NCBI RefSeq assembly: GCF_000442255.1
Contig: NZ_KE557275.1
Location: 423,712-487,711 of the forward strand
Direction of reading: 5' to 3'
DNA from: Salipiger mucosus DSM 16094
GTDB lineage: Bacteria; Pseudomonadota; Alphaproteobacteria; Rhodobacterales; Rhodobacteraceae
DNA length: 64,000 bases
Part shown: positions 1 through 8,819 of the stretch, piece by piece
How the letters are laid out: every line of letters starts with the position of its first letter
Numbering within the stretch: position 1 is the first letter of the stretch
Translations under genes and position numbers: made by a program
The notes under the pieces: generated by a model
The model's database searches: none
What the model saw: the letters and a program-made list of their open reading frames with translations, nothing else
What the model was told of the DNA's origin: nothing

Positions 1-1
1 C

Positions 2-526
2 CGCGCGGTGCCCGCGCGGGTGGCCGATTTCGCCGGGGGCCGCCGCGCCGCGCGCCGCGCGCTTGGGCAGTTCGGCCTGCCCGAAGCGCCGCTTCCCATG
101 GGCGCGGACCGCGCCCCGGTCTGGCCCGAGGGCCTGACCGGCAGCATCACCCATGCCTGCGGTCTGTGCCTCGCGGTGGCGGGCCGCACCGACACCTGGC
201 GTGGGCTGGGCATCGACCTCGCGGCCGATTCCCCGCTCGAGGATGCGCTGATCCCCGAGATCGCCACGCTCGAAGATCTTGCCCCTCTCGCCCCGCTGTC
301 GCGCGGCGCGGCGGCACTGCGGGTCTTCGGGGCCAAGGAAGCCGCCTTCAAGGCGCAGTTCCCCGAGACCGGCGCGATGTTCGGCTTCGAGGCCATGACG
401 GCCGACCTGCAGGGAGGCACCATGCGCATGGTTGCCGACCTTGGCCCGGGCGCCGGGACCTTGCTGCCGATGCGGCAATGGGTCGGCGCGGGGCTGGTGG
501 TGTCGCTCTGCGCCTGGCCGCGCTGA
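2..526 (+). CDS. 4'-phosphopantetheinyl transferase (EntD/Sfp-like), 5' end outside window
   Basis: Transfers the phosphopantetheine arm of CoA to carrier-protein serines. Seen: the EntD-type order of an Arg-rich start (GRRAARRAL, about residues 11-19 counted from the GTG at position 8), a WPEGLTGSITHA block near 39-50, GIDLA near 69-72 and FGAKEAAFKA near 107-116, which is the (W/F)xxKEA signature of the family. The acidic residue usually found two positions after the metal-binding Asp is replaced here (GIDLA rather than GIDIE), so metal binding may be unusual. The frame stays open to the window edge and the family normally has a longer N-terminus, so the gene is truncated by the window. Its carrier-protein partner is not visible. 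Confidence 0.8.
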   Translation, partial: RAVPARVADFAGGRRAARRALGQFGLPEAPLPMGADRAPVWPEGLTGSITHACGLCLAVAGRTDTWRGLGIDLAADSPLEDALIPEIATLEDLAPLAPLSRGAAALRVFGAKEAAFKAQFPETGAMFGFEAMTADLQGGTMRMVADLGPGAGTLLPMRQWVGAGLVVSLCAWPR

Positions 527-760
527 GCGCAGGTCCGAACGCGCAGGCAGGCCACGATCGACAATAATGGCAAAAAAGTGTTCGGAAATTCCGATCCGGA
601 CACGGTATGTTTCCAAATATCCCGCCGATAATCATGGCCGAAATTGGGCGGAAAGGCTAAATGTTGACGCGAAGGCGGCTCACTACGGGCGCAATGCGCA
701 CCGACATCGGGCCGCCGGCGTTCGCAGGGTGGGGGCCACACTCTTGCGGGGGACTCCGCC
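527..760. promoter_or_regulatory. Leader of the exopolysaccharide locus, probable promoter region
   Basis: A 234-base non-coding gap before the Wzz-like gene, visibly richer in A+T than its surroundings around 560-665. It contains the short palindrome TCGGAAATTCCGA at 582-594, which could be an operator. No clear -35/-10 pair could be fixed. The role is inferred from position only. Confidence 0.3.
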
Positions 761-2089
761 GTGACACAGTTCCAGTCGATCGAATCCGTGTTCGCCGCGC
801 TGCGTCGCCGGGCCTGGATCATCATTCTCGTGACCGTCGTGGGCTGTGCCCTGTCGGTCTGGGTCGCGTTGAACCAGGACAAGGCCTACGAGGCGACGGC
901 CGTGGTTCAGATCGAGGAGGCCCGTGTGCCCGAGCGCCTGACCGGCGGCGCCGCTCAGAACGCCGATGCCGCGCGCCGCGTCCGGCTGATCGAGCAGCGG
1001 CTGATGTCGCGCGACAACCTCATGCGGATCATGGAAGAGCATGACCTCTTCACGGATGCCCCCGAGATGACCATGAACGAGCGTGTCTACCAGATGCGCA
1101 TGGCCGCGAGAATCGAGGAAATCCGAAGCAATTCCGGCAGCTTCCAGGCCTCGCAGGAGGTGCCTTCGGGCCTGACCATCACGGTTCGGCTGGGCGATCC
1201 GCAGAAGGCCGCGGATGTCGCCAACGAGCTGATGACCACGGTGATCGAACAGTCGCGCAGTCGCAGCGCCTCGAGCGCGCGGGACACGCTGGAGTTCTTC
1301 GAGAAGGAAGAGGCCCGCATCGGGGCCGAAATCTCGGAGCAGGAATCGCGCCTGGCCGACTTCAAGCGCGCCAACGCCGAGGCGCTGCCGGGCGGCATCA
1401 CCTCGCTGCGCAGCCAGCTCGTCACCCTCGAGGAGAACGAGCTCGAACTCGACCGCGAGATCGTCGCGCTGCGGACCAATTCGGCCCGCCAGCGCGAGGA
1501 CGTGCTCGACCGGCAGGTCGCGCTTCTGCAGGAGCAGAAGGCGCTGATCGCGCAGCGCTCGGAGACGATCCGTGACACGCTGCGCCGCGCGCCCGACGTG
1601 GAGCGCGAGCTGAACGAGATGGAACGCCAGCTGGGCAGCCTGCAGGAGCAGTATTCCGTCATCACCCGCCGCAAGGCCGAGGCCGAGATGGGCAGCATGC
1701 TGGAAGACCGCGAGCAGACCGACCGCTTCGAGGTGCTGGAAACAGCGCTGGTCCCCGAGGTGCCCGCCTCGCAAAGCCGGCGCAAGCTGGCGATGGCGGG
1801 CGGCGTGGCCAGCCTGCTGGCCGGCCTTGGCATCGCCTTCCTGGCAGAGCTGATGAACCCGGCGATCCGCAGCGCCGCGCAGATGGAGCGCAGCCTTGGA
1901 ATCCAGCCGGTGATCGCGGTCCCGGTGATCCGCTCGCGCGGCCATCACCGGCGGCGCGGTCTTGGCCTGCTGGCGCTGGTCGCGCTGCTGGCCGGGGCGG
2001 TCTGGGCGGGGCTGCGGTTCGTCGGTGATCTCGGGCCGCTGCAGGGTCTTCTGGAACGGATCCTGCCGCGCAGCGTGCAGTCCTCCTGA
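761..2089 (+). CDS. Wzz/GumC-type polysaccharide chain-length determinant (polysaccharide co-polymerase)
   Basis: Inner-membrane protein of 442 residues that would set polymer length and couple polymerisation to export. A hydrophobic segment lies at about residues 19-37 and another at about 343-365, with a long periplasmic region between them. That region is strongly heptad-like from about 165 to 320 (Glu/Arg/Leu/Gln-rich). After the second segment comes the ErsLGIxPVIAVP linker that in GumC-like fusions leads into a kinase domain. Here the protein instead has a third hydrophobic helix at about 400-418 and ends. It starts with GTG. The tyrosine kinase is a separate gene, convergent and 18 bases downstream. 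Confidence 0.85.
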   Translation: MTQFQSIESVFAALRRRAWIIILVTVVGCALSVWVALNQDKAYEATAVVQIEEARVPERLTGGAAQNADAARRVRLIEQRLMSRDNLMRIMEEHDLFTDAPEMTMNERVYQMRMAARIEEIRSNSGSFQASQEVPSGLTITVRLGDPQKAADVANELMTTVIEQSRSRSASSARDTLEFFEKEEARIGAEISEQESRLADFKRANAEALPGGITSLRSQLVTLEENELELDREIVALRTNSARQREDVLDRQVALLQEQKALIAQRSETIRDTLRRAPDVERELNEMERQLGSLQEQYSVITRRKAEAEMGSMLEDREQTDRFEVLETALVPEVPASQSRRKLAMAGGVASLLAGLGIAFLAELMNPAIRSAAQMERSLGIQPVIAVPVIRSRGHHRRRGLGLLALVALLAGAVWAGLRFVGDLGPLQGLLERILPRSVQSS

Positions 2090-2107
2090 CCGGTCCGCGC
2101 GGCGGGG

Positions 2108-3406
2108 TCAGTAGGAATACTTGCGGATCTGCGTGTCCTCGGCGCGGTTGAGCACGGTGCCCAGCAGGGGCGTGCTGTCGCCAAGGCGGCGTTCGACCTC
2201 GCGGACCTCGCGCTCCGTCGTGATGCCGCCGCCGACGACCATGAGCACACCGTCGAAAAGCGGCCGGAAGGCGATCACGTCGTCGTAGAACAGCGCCGGC
2301 GGCAGGTCGAAGAGCATCACGTCGGGCGCGAAGCGCGTCTGCAGGTCGTCGAGCGTCGCGGCGGTGCGCGGGTCCTGCAGCAGCTCCGAGGCGTAGGGTT
2401 CGCTTTCGGTGTTGAAGCCGAAGGCAATGTTGTGCCCGGCGTGGATCGTGTTCGGTCCCATCCGCAGCATGTGCTGCTCGGGCGGCACCACGCCGCGCAG
2501 CATGTCGCCCATCGCGCCGGGTGGTTCGACGCCGAGCACGCGGTGCAGGCTGGGCCGCCGCAGGTCGCAGTCCAGCAACAGCGTCCGGCAGTTTTCCTGC
2601 CGCGACAGGCTGATGGCGAGGTTCGCGGCGGTGAAGGTCTTGCCGCAGTCCTTGGTGGGCGAGGTGATCGCGACGCGCGTCCAGCCGTGTTCGGCCAGCG
2701 CCTGCAGCAGCCGCGTGCGCAGCACGTCGAAGGCGGTATGTGCCGGATCGTGCCGCCCGGCGGTGATGACACGGTTGCGGTCGAGCTGCCGTTCATCGAC
2801 GGAGATGCTGCGCAGCGCGTCCCAGGGATCGGCGGTCGTGGTGCCCCTGGCGCTGTTTTTCGCGACGGGCGCTTCCGCCTGCGTGGGCGCGGCGGGCGCG
2901 GCACCATCGGCGTCCGGCTCGGGGTCGTGCGCGACCGCCGCTTCTTGGTCTGCCTGCTCCGCAGCGCGGGCGGCTTCCTGAGCGGCCTCGGCTTCGCGCG
3001 CGGCGTTTTTCTGTCGAGCGACCTCGGCGGCTTGCTCGGCAGCTGCCGTCCGGGCGGCGTCTGCTTTCCGTTCGGCCTCCGCCTCACGGGCGGCCTCGGC
3101 AGCGCGCGCGGCGTCTTCTTCTGCGGCCTTCGCAGCTTCGGCGGCCCGCGCCTTCTCCGCCTCGTGTGCCTGCTGCGCCTTCAGCCGCGCCTCCGAGGCC
3201 CGGCGGGCGTCGGCGATCCTGCGCATCGTCGCCTGAGCCCTTTCCCGGTGGGCCGGCTCCACATCTGCGCGGAGGTCCTGCTCCGGGCGTCTGGGCTCAG
3301 CGGGATCGATCCTGTCCTCCGGCCGAGGCTCGGCGATCGGCGTTTCGGGCGCCACGTCCTCGGAGAGGCGCCGCTTCCGGCGTTGGAATTTCCGGCGTTC
3401 GGCCAT
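2108..3406 (-). CDS. BY-kinase (CpsD/CapB-type tyrosine autokinase) with a long helical N-terminal extension
   Basis: Cytoplasmic partner of the Wzz-like protein, expected to phosphorylate itself on C-terminal tyrosines and so regulate polymer assembly. Of 432 residues, about 230-432 form the P-loop domain: Walker A SPTKDCGKT near 249-257, Walker A' LLLDCDLRRP near 276-285 and Walker B VMLFD near 363-367. The tail ends RKYSY, so only two tyrosines are available where the family usually has a cluster. Residues about 54-160 are almost pure Ala/Glu/Arg/Lys, typical of a single long helix or coiled coil, and a Pro/Ala-rich linker follows. The start is the ATG at 3406; a GTG at 3442 would add 12 residues of no recognisable character. 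Confidence 0.85.
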   Translation of the reverse strand: MAERRKFQRRKRRLSEDVAPETPIAEPRPEDRIDPAEPRRPEQDLRADVEPAHRERAQATMRRIADARRASEARLKAQQAHEAEKARAAEAAKAAEEDAARAAEAAREAEAERKADAARTAAAEQAAEVARQKNAAREAEAAQEAARAAEQADQEAAVAHDPEPDADGAAPAAPTQAEAPVAKNSARGTTTADPWDALRSISVDERQLDRNRVITAGRHDPAHTAFDVLRTRLLQALAEHGWTRVAITSPTKDCGKTFTAANLAISLSRQENCRTLLLDCDLRRPSLHRVLGVEPPGAMGDMLRGVVPPEQHMLRMGPNTIHAGHNIAFGFNTESEPYASELLQDPRTAATLDDLQTRFAPDVMLFDLPPALFYDDVIAFRPLFDGVLMVVGGGITTEREVREVERRLGDSTPLLGTVLNRAEDTQIRKYSY

Positions 3407-3632
3407 CGTCAGGACTCCGCCCCCTCGGCGATCTCGCACCACTTCAAGCGGCGCGGCGCCGAAACGGGGCCGTGTTCAGAATATGTCAATGGCGCGGTCC
3501 GATACATGGGGTGCCGATTCCCGGCGCATATCCGGGGATACCGCCGCCTCGTGTGTCCGTCGCAAGGATAGGACCAAACGAACGGGGCAGGAATAAGGTC
3601 CGAATTGGGGGATTGTTGACGCATGCCCAGCC

Positions 3633-5739
3633 TCAGAACCCAAAGAGGCCCGCCCGGGTGATCGCCTGATCGACGAACCGCACGCGGTCGGTCTCGGGCG
3701 CCCAGTCCAGCCGTTCGCGCGGCTTGGTGTTGTCGAAGGGCGAGAAGTGCGCGCGGCTTTTCCAGTCGGCGAGCGAGGGGCGAACCACCCCGCGCTTGCG
3801 TAGAGCGTATTTCTTGAGGCCGTATTTCACCGCGTCCGCGGCGTAAAAGGCCGTGAGGTTGCCGGGGCTGACCTGGATGCGGGCGCCCACGCGTCTCGTG
3901 GATCGCGTCGAAGTAGTCGCGCGCCGACATCATAGGCGGCCCCACGAGGTTGAAGCTTTCACCCACCGCACCGGGCCGCGCGGCCATGCGCACCAGCCCG
4001 TCCGTGACGTCTTCGATCAGCACGAAGGGCAGGGTGTTGCGCCCGTGGCCCCAGATTCGCACCGCGCCCGCGCCGTGCCATCGCCCGATGCCCCAGTGTT
4101 GCAGCGGCCCGCCGGGGCCCACGACGATGCCCGGCCGCGCGATGGTCAGCGGCAGCCCGCGCTCGCGGTGCAGCTTCATCAGCTGACGCTCGCATTCGGC
4201 CTTGGACCGCGCATAGAGGTTGCGGTCGCTCATGTCGGCGGGAAAGGGCGTGTCCTCGGTGATGGTCTGCCCTGGGTCCGACATGTCGTAGCTGGCGATG
4301 GTGCCGGTGTAGACGAGGCGCGAGACATTGGCCTGCACGCAGGCCATGCCGATCCGGGTGGCGACGCCCACGTCGTTGACCAGCGCATCGGCCCATGAGG
4401 TGTCGAGCGACTTGGCAAGGTTGAAGACCACGTCGATGCCCTGCATCGCCCCGGTCAGGGCCTCGAGGTCATGCAGCGAGACGGGCAGGGTCTCGACCTG
4501 GTCCGGCAGGTCGGGAAAGGGCCCGTGCCGCCCGCGCGAGATCACGCGCACGTCGTGGCCGTCGGCCACCAGCCGGCGCGTCAGTGCGCGGCCGATGAAG
4601 CCGGTACCGCCGATGACCATGGCGGAGGGCTTCGGCTGGCGCGTTTGCACGGCCGGCGCGGCGGTGGCCAGCACCTCGGCCGGCAAGCGGGCGATTGCGT
4701 CGTCAATGGCCTGCATCACGGCACTGGCGCTCGCGCCGGCAAAGCGCGAGTCGGGCGCCCGGCCGTGGGCGAGCGACCCGTAGACGCCGGCCATCATGCC
4801 GCGAAAGCTGAGCGCGTAGGGGCCCTTCTGGTTCAATGATCTACCCTGCACCCAGGCGTTGCGCAGCCCCTCGCGCAGGTGCTGCGCCGAAAGGTCGAGC
4901 TGCCGGCGCAGCGGGTTCACCACGAGATCCGAGGCGTTCTCGCGCTCGACGGTCAGCACGTCGGCGGCAAAGTCCAGCCGTGCCCGGCCCGAGGAGCCGC
5001 GCAGCGTGACCGAGCGGTCGTCGATGGTCTCGACCAAGGAGAGCGTGATCGTGATCTCGACCCCGCTGGCGCGGGCGAGGATGCGGATGGCCTGCGGGCG
5101 CATGTCCTCGCCCGGCAGCGCGACGGGCTTGCCGGCCTCTGCGTGCAGGATCTCGGGTGCCCCGAAAAGGTCCACCACGAAGGCCAGCAGGTGCGGTGCC
5201 AGTTCCAGCAGCAGGTTCTTCGGCTCCCGCAGCAGCCACAGGTTGAAGGGCCCCGAACGCAGCGGCGCCAGCGGCAGCGCCCAGGTGATCTCGGCCCCCG
5301 AGACGCGGCCCAGTTCGCCCGCGTCGGCCATCTCCTTCATCCGCAGCCAGCCCGGCAGCCCGAGGAAATTGTGCCCTGCATGAAAGCGCTTGCCGGCGGT
5401 TTCGGCGGCGGCGGCGATCTCGCGCGTTTCCGCGGCGCTTTCGGCGACGGGTTTCTCGACCAGCACGTGCAGGCCCGCCTCGAGGCATTGCAGCGCCAGC
5501 GGCCTGTGCAGCTGCGGCGGCGTCAGGATGTGCACCGCGTCGCAGCAGCCCGCCTCGATCATGTCCTCGACCGTGGTGAAGGCCCGCGCGCCGTGAGCCT
5601 CGGCCAGCCCCTGGGCCGCGCTTTGCGACAGGTCGCAGACGGCGGCGAGCCTGACCTCGGGCGTGGCGGCAAGCGCGTCGGCATGCCAGGCGGCGATGTA
5701 TCCGGCCCCGATGAGGCCCACGCGGATGGGGTCTGACAT
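3633..5739 (-). pseudogene. Fused Gfo/Idh/MocA oxidoreductase and NAD-dependent epimerase, broken by a frameshift near 3894
   Basis: Residues 1-about 350 are a Gfo/Idh/MocA oxidoreductase (GAGYIA dinucleotide loop at 11-16, EKPVAES near 95). From about residue 378 a second Rossmann enzyme begins with IGGTGFIG and carries YARSK, the extended-SDR YxxxK, near 510. The frame is good down to DAIHETRG. The natural C-terminus (GARIQVSPGNLTAFYAADAVK to GLFGF) then continues in another frame and stops at 3633. Removing one T near 3894 restores a single protein of about 702 residues. The unbroken but wrong frame runs on to 3409 as Arg/Pro-rich nonsense. It starts with ATG and AAAGGA seven bases upstream. 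Probably makes a nucleotide-sugar or lipid-linked sugar for the exopolysaccharide. Real mutation or sequencing error cannot be separated here. Confidence 0.75.
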
Positions 5740-5749
5740 AACGGTTCCT

Positions 5750-6706
5750 TTACTTGTACTCGATAAGGCGCATCTGCGCGCGTCTCAGCCGGCGAAGATG
5801 AAAGGTCGCCATGCCGATCAGGTTCGGAAATTTCGACAGGGTGAGCAGAACCGCCTGCCGCCGCGCCTCTGGCTTGGGCAGGCCGTCGCGCGACAGTCCC
5901 TGCGCGGTGCGCCACCAGTTGAGCGGGTAGAGCGCGGCCATCGCCAGCGCCAGCCAGCCCGAGAACGTCGCGGCCAGCAGGATCGCCAGCGGCAGGGCGA
6001 GCGCGTAGGCCAGAACGCGGCGGCGTTCGGCAACGAAGTAGTCGGGGTGCAGGTGGCCCACCTGCGCAAAGCCGTGGCCCGTGCGCACCGCGCGCCGCCA
6101 CCACTGGCCAAAATGGTGCATGTCGGCGTCGTGGCGCGTCATTTCCTGCGGGAGGCGCTCGAGCTGCCCGCCGGTCTTGCGCAGGCGGGTGCAGAACTCG
6201 TCGTCCTCGGCGGCGATGACGCCGGGGTCGAAGCCGCCCACGGCGCGAAAGGCTGCGGCGCGCACCATCATGTCGCCGCCGCAGGCCCGGATCTGCCCGG
6301 CGGGGCGGCGCCACTCGGCGTCTGCCAGCTGGTTGTAGAGCGAGGCATCGCGATGGATCTCGGCTCGCCAGCCGGTCACGAGCGCAAGCTCCGGGTGCGC
6401 GTCCAGATGCGCGCGGCCGGCGTCAAGCCAGCCGGGGACAAGCGCGCAGTCTCCGTCGACGAACTGCACGAGGTCGGGCGCCTCCAGCGCCGCGAAGCCT
6501 GCGTTGCGCGCGCGGGCGGCGGTGAAGGGCGCAGAGCGATCCAGTTCGACGACCGTCGCCCCGGCCTCGCGGGCGCGCGCCACGCTGTCGTCGCGCGAGC
6601 CGCTGTCGACGTAGACCACCTGCCGCGCGCCCCGCGTCGCGGCCAGCGCCGCGACCAGACGCGCGCCCTCGTTGCGGCCGATGAGCACCACGTCGACAGC
6701 GCTCAT
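5750..6706 (-). CDS. Glycosyltransferase family 2 with C-terminal membrane segments
   Basis: Probable inner-membrane sugar transferase of the exopolysaccharide locus, 318 residues. The N-terminal half is a GT-A fold: VVLIGRNEGARL at the start, YVDSGSRDDS near residue 35, ARARNAGF, and VDGDCALVPGW as the metal/nucleotide-sugar site. The C-terminal third has a hydrophobic stretch (LALPLAILLAATFSGWLALA) near 235-260, so the protein is probably anchored. The ATG at 6706 overlaps the stop of the upstream GT4 gene as ATGA, indicating translational coupling. A longer in-frame start at 6775 would sit inside that gene and is not preferred. Donor and acceptor sugars cannot be told. Confidence 0.85.
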   Translation of the reverse strand: MSAVDVVLIGRNEGARLVAALAATRGARQVVYVDSGSRDDSVARAREAGATVVELDRSAPFTAARARNAGFAALEAPDLVQFVDGDCALVPGWLDAGRAHLDAHPELALVTGWRAEIHRDASLYNQLADAEWRRPAGQIRACGGDMMVRAAAFRAVGGFDPGVIAAEDDEFCTRLRKTGGQLERLPQEMTRHDADMHHFGQWWRRAVRTGHGFAQVGHLHPDYFVAERRRVLAYALALPLAILLAATFSGWLALAMAALYPLNWWRTAQGLSRDGLPKPEARRQAVLLTLSKFPNLIGMATFHLRRLRRAQMRLIEYK

Positions 6707-7950
6707 TCCGGCACCGCGCGCTTGGCCGGGGGCGGGTCGCCCTCGGCATAGGTCGTGATCAGGCGCGACAGCCACGCCGCCTCGGTGCGGACCGAGAAGC
6801 CGGCCTCGACCGTCGCGCGCCCGGCCGCGCCCAGGGCGCGGCGCCGGTCGGCGCTGGCGAGCAGGTCGTCCAGCGCCGCGGCAAGCGCCGGAGCGTCACC
6901 GGGCGGCACCAGAAGGCCGCTCTCGCCGTCCGCGACCAACTCGGGGATGCCCGCGATCCGGGTCGTCACCACCGGGACGCCCGAGGCCATGGCCTCCATC
7001 AGCACCACGGGCACGCCCTCGGCGAAGCTGGGCAGCACGAAGACGTCCGTCCCGGCCAGTGCCCCGGCCACCTCGTCCTGGCTGCGGTAGCCGAGAAAGC
7101 GCACAGCATCGGTCAGCCCCAGCGTGGCGGCGCGTGCCTCGAGCACGGCGCGGTCGGGCCCGTCGCCGATGAGGTCGAGCCGCAGGTCCGCATGGCGCGC
7201 GCGCAGCGCCGCCACGGCGTCGAGCAGCACGGGCACGCCCTTGACCCCCGCCAGACGCCCGACGAAGAGGAGGCGCTTGCCGTCATGCGGGGCGACGGAA
7301 TAGCGTTCGGGCTCGATCCCGCAGTGCACCACATGCAGGCGATCCCAGTCGGCAGGCGAGGCGAAACACATGAGCTGCGCGCGGCAGTAGTCGCTGATGC
7401 AGGCGACAAAGCGGGCGCGGGCGGTCTTTTCGTCGATGCGCCAGTGATGCGGCTCAAAGAAGATGTCCGGCCCGTGGATGGTGAAGCTGTAGGGCACGCC
7501 CGAGAGCGCACTCGCCAGCATCGCGACGGTGCAGGAGGCCTTGGCGATGTGGTTGTGCAGATGCTCGACGCCCTCGTGGCGCAGCACCTCGGCCAGCACC
7601 CCGGCCTCGAGGAAATAGAGCAGGTTGTAGAGGCGCCCGCGCAGGCCCTTGGGCGCGGTGGTCCACGCGAGACGCAGGGCGGCGAGGTAGCCTCCGGGCC
7701 GCGTCGCGATCCAGCGCAGGTGCGCGCGCGCCAGCCGCAGGGGGCGTTTCGCCGAGTCGAGCACGCGGATGGTGCTGGCGTGTTCGGCGCGCTGCTCGGG
7801 GCCGACGAGATGCTCGGCGCCGGTGGTGCGGATCGTGCAGGTCAGCACCTCGTGCCCCAGCGCGCGCAGGGCCGCGACCTCGCGCTGGATGAAGGTGTCC
7901 GAGGCGCGGGGATATTCCCCGGTCAGGTAGGCGAGCCTGGGCCGGCTCAT
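6703..7950 (-). CDS. Glycosyltransferase family 4 (GT-B)
   Basis: Cytosolic or membrane-associated GT-B enzyme of 415 residues for polysaccharide assembly. The N-terminus is typical of EPS GT4s (LAYLTGEYPRASDTFIQREV). The C-terminal donor domain has LLFVGRLAGVKG near residue 225 and FVLPSFAEGVPVVLMEAMASG near 305-325, the E-x7-E region. Both ends overlap neighbours by ATGA (7947-7950 and 6703-6706), so it belongs to a tightly coupled run of four genes. A longer in-frame reading reaches 8172, but it is Arg/Ala-rich noise inside the epimerase gene. Confidence 0.9.
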   Translation of the reverse strand: MSRPRLAYLTGEYPRASDTFIQREVAALRALGHEVLTCTIRTTGAEHLVGPEQRAEHASTIRVLDSAKRPLRLARAHLRWIATRPGGYLAALRLAWTTAPKGLRGRLYNLLYFLEAGVLAEVLRHEGVEHLHNHIAKASCTVAMLASALSGVPYSFTIHGPDIFFEPHHWRIDEKTARARFVACISDYCRAQLMCFASPADWDRLHVVHCGIEPERYSVAPHDGKRLLFVGRLAGVKGVPVLLDAVAALRARHADLRLDLIGDGPDRAVLEARAATLGLTDAVRFLGYRSQDEVAGALAGTDVFVLPSFAEGVPVVLMEAMASGVPVVTTRIAGIPELVADGESGLLVPPGDAPALAAALDDLLASADRRRALGAAGRATVEAGFSVRTEAAWLSRLITTYAEGDPPPAKRAVPE

Positions 7951-8819
7951 GGTGCCGCCTCTACTGCGTGTTGCAGCGTAGTCTCGAAGGGCGCGGCATC
8001 GGCGCCTCCGAGCGCGGCGCGCAGGGCGGCGTTCGGGTAGCGCAGCGGCATCAGGCGGGCGCGCAAGACGGGCTCGCGCAGCAGGCCGGGGCGCCGTTCG
8101 CCCAGCGGACGCAGGGCGCGGGCGGCGGCCAGCCAGAGCGGCCAGGGCAGCGAAAGCGCGGCGCGCGGCCATCCGGCGGCGCGGCGGTGGGCGGAAAGAA
8201 AGCGCGCGCGGTCGGGGCGGTCGTCATCGATGACGTTCAGAGCCTTCACGCCGCCGGGGTCGGTCAGCGCTGCGCGCACCAGCGTTTCGGCCACGCGGCC
8301 GACATGCGCCAGCGGCAGCTCCCCGTCAGAGCCCGCCTGCACGAAGAGCGGCCCGACGCGAAATCCCATGAGCGCGTGCCACGTCCGTCCCGGCCCCCAG
8401 ACCACGCCCGGCCGCATGAGCCAGGCCGCGCGCCCGCTGTCGCGCACCAGCGCCTCCTGCCCCAGCTTGGCGGCGGCATAGGCGTCGCGCGGCTGCGCCG
8501 CGTCCTCGAGCGGCGCGGATTCGTCCAGCGTGCCGCCCGGCGCCACGCGCATCGTGTCGTAGACCGCGATGGAACTGACCAGCACCAGGCGCTGGCCCGG
8601 CGGCATCGCGTCCAGCAGCTGCCGCGTGGCGCGCAGCGTGTCCGAGGTATGCGCCACCGCGTCGCCGCCGAGGTGCGCGGCAGCATGGATCACGGCGTCA
8701 CAGGCGCGGGCCGCATCCGCGAGGGCCGCGTGCCCGGCGGGATCGGCGAGGTCGCCGCGCAGGACCGAGATTCCGCCGTCCTGCGCCCAGTCCGCGGGCG
8801 GGGCGCTGCGCGCCGGCAT
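7947..8819 (-). CDS. NAD-dependent epimerase/dehydratase, lacking its N-terminal dinucleotide-binding end
   Basis: An extended-SDR epimerase, 290 residues as readable. Recognisable parts are GDLADPAGHAALADAARACDAVIHAAA, VLVSSIAVYD and YAAAKLGQE (YxxxK). The obligatory GxxGxxG Rossmann loop and first strand-helix, normally the first 35-40 residues, are missing: the frame opens at the ATG at 8819 already inside the domain. At the same spot the preceding Gfo/Idh/MocA gene loses its natural C-terminus. Both are explained by one deletion of roughly 100-200 bases near 8820. As written the product should not bind NAD and is probably non-functional. It ends in an ATGA overlap with the GT4 gene. Confidence 0.65.
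   Translation of the reverse strand: MPARSAPPADWAQDGGISVLRGDLADPAGHAALADAARACDAVIHAAAHLGGDAVAHTSDTLRATRQLLDAMPPGQRLVLVSSIAVYDTMRVAPGGTLDESAPLEDAAQPRDAYAAAKLGQEALVRDSGRAAWLMRPGVVWGPGRTWHALMGFRVGPLFVQAGSDGELPLAHVGRVAETLVRAALTDPGGVKALNVIDDDRPDRARFLSAHRRAAGWPRAALSLPWPLWLAAARALRPLGERRPGLLREPVLRARLMPLRYPNAALRAALGGADAAPFETTLQHAVEAAP

Noticed and set aside
3484-3489. TTGACA on the minus strand as the BY-kinase promoter
   Set aside because: The -35 box is perfect, but no acceptable -10 lies 16-18 bases downstream.
3409-3632. C-terminal extension of the fused oxidoreductase-epimerase to residue 776
   Set aside because: The frame past 3894 is wrong-frame sequence and continues through the intergenic region; the true C-terminus is in the other frame and ends at 3633.
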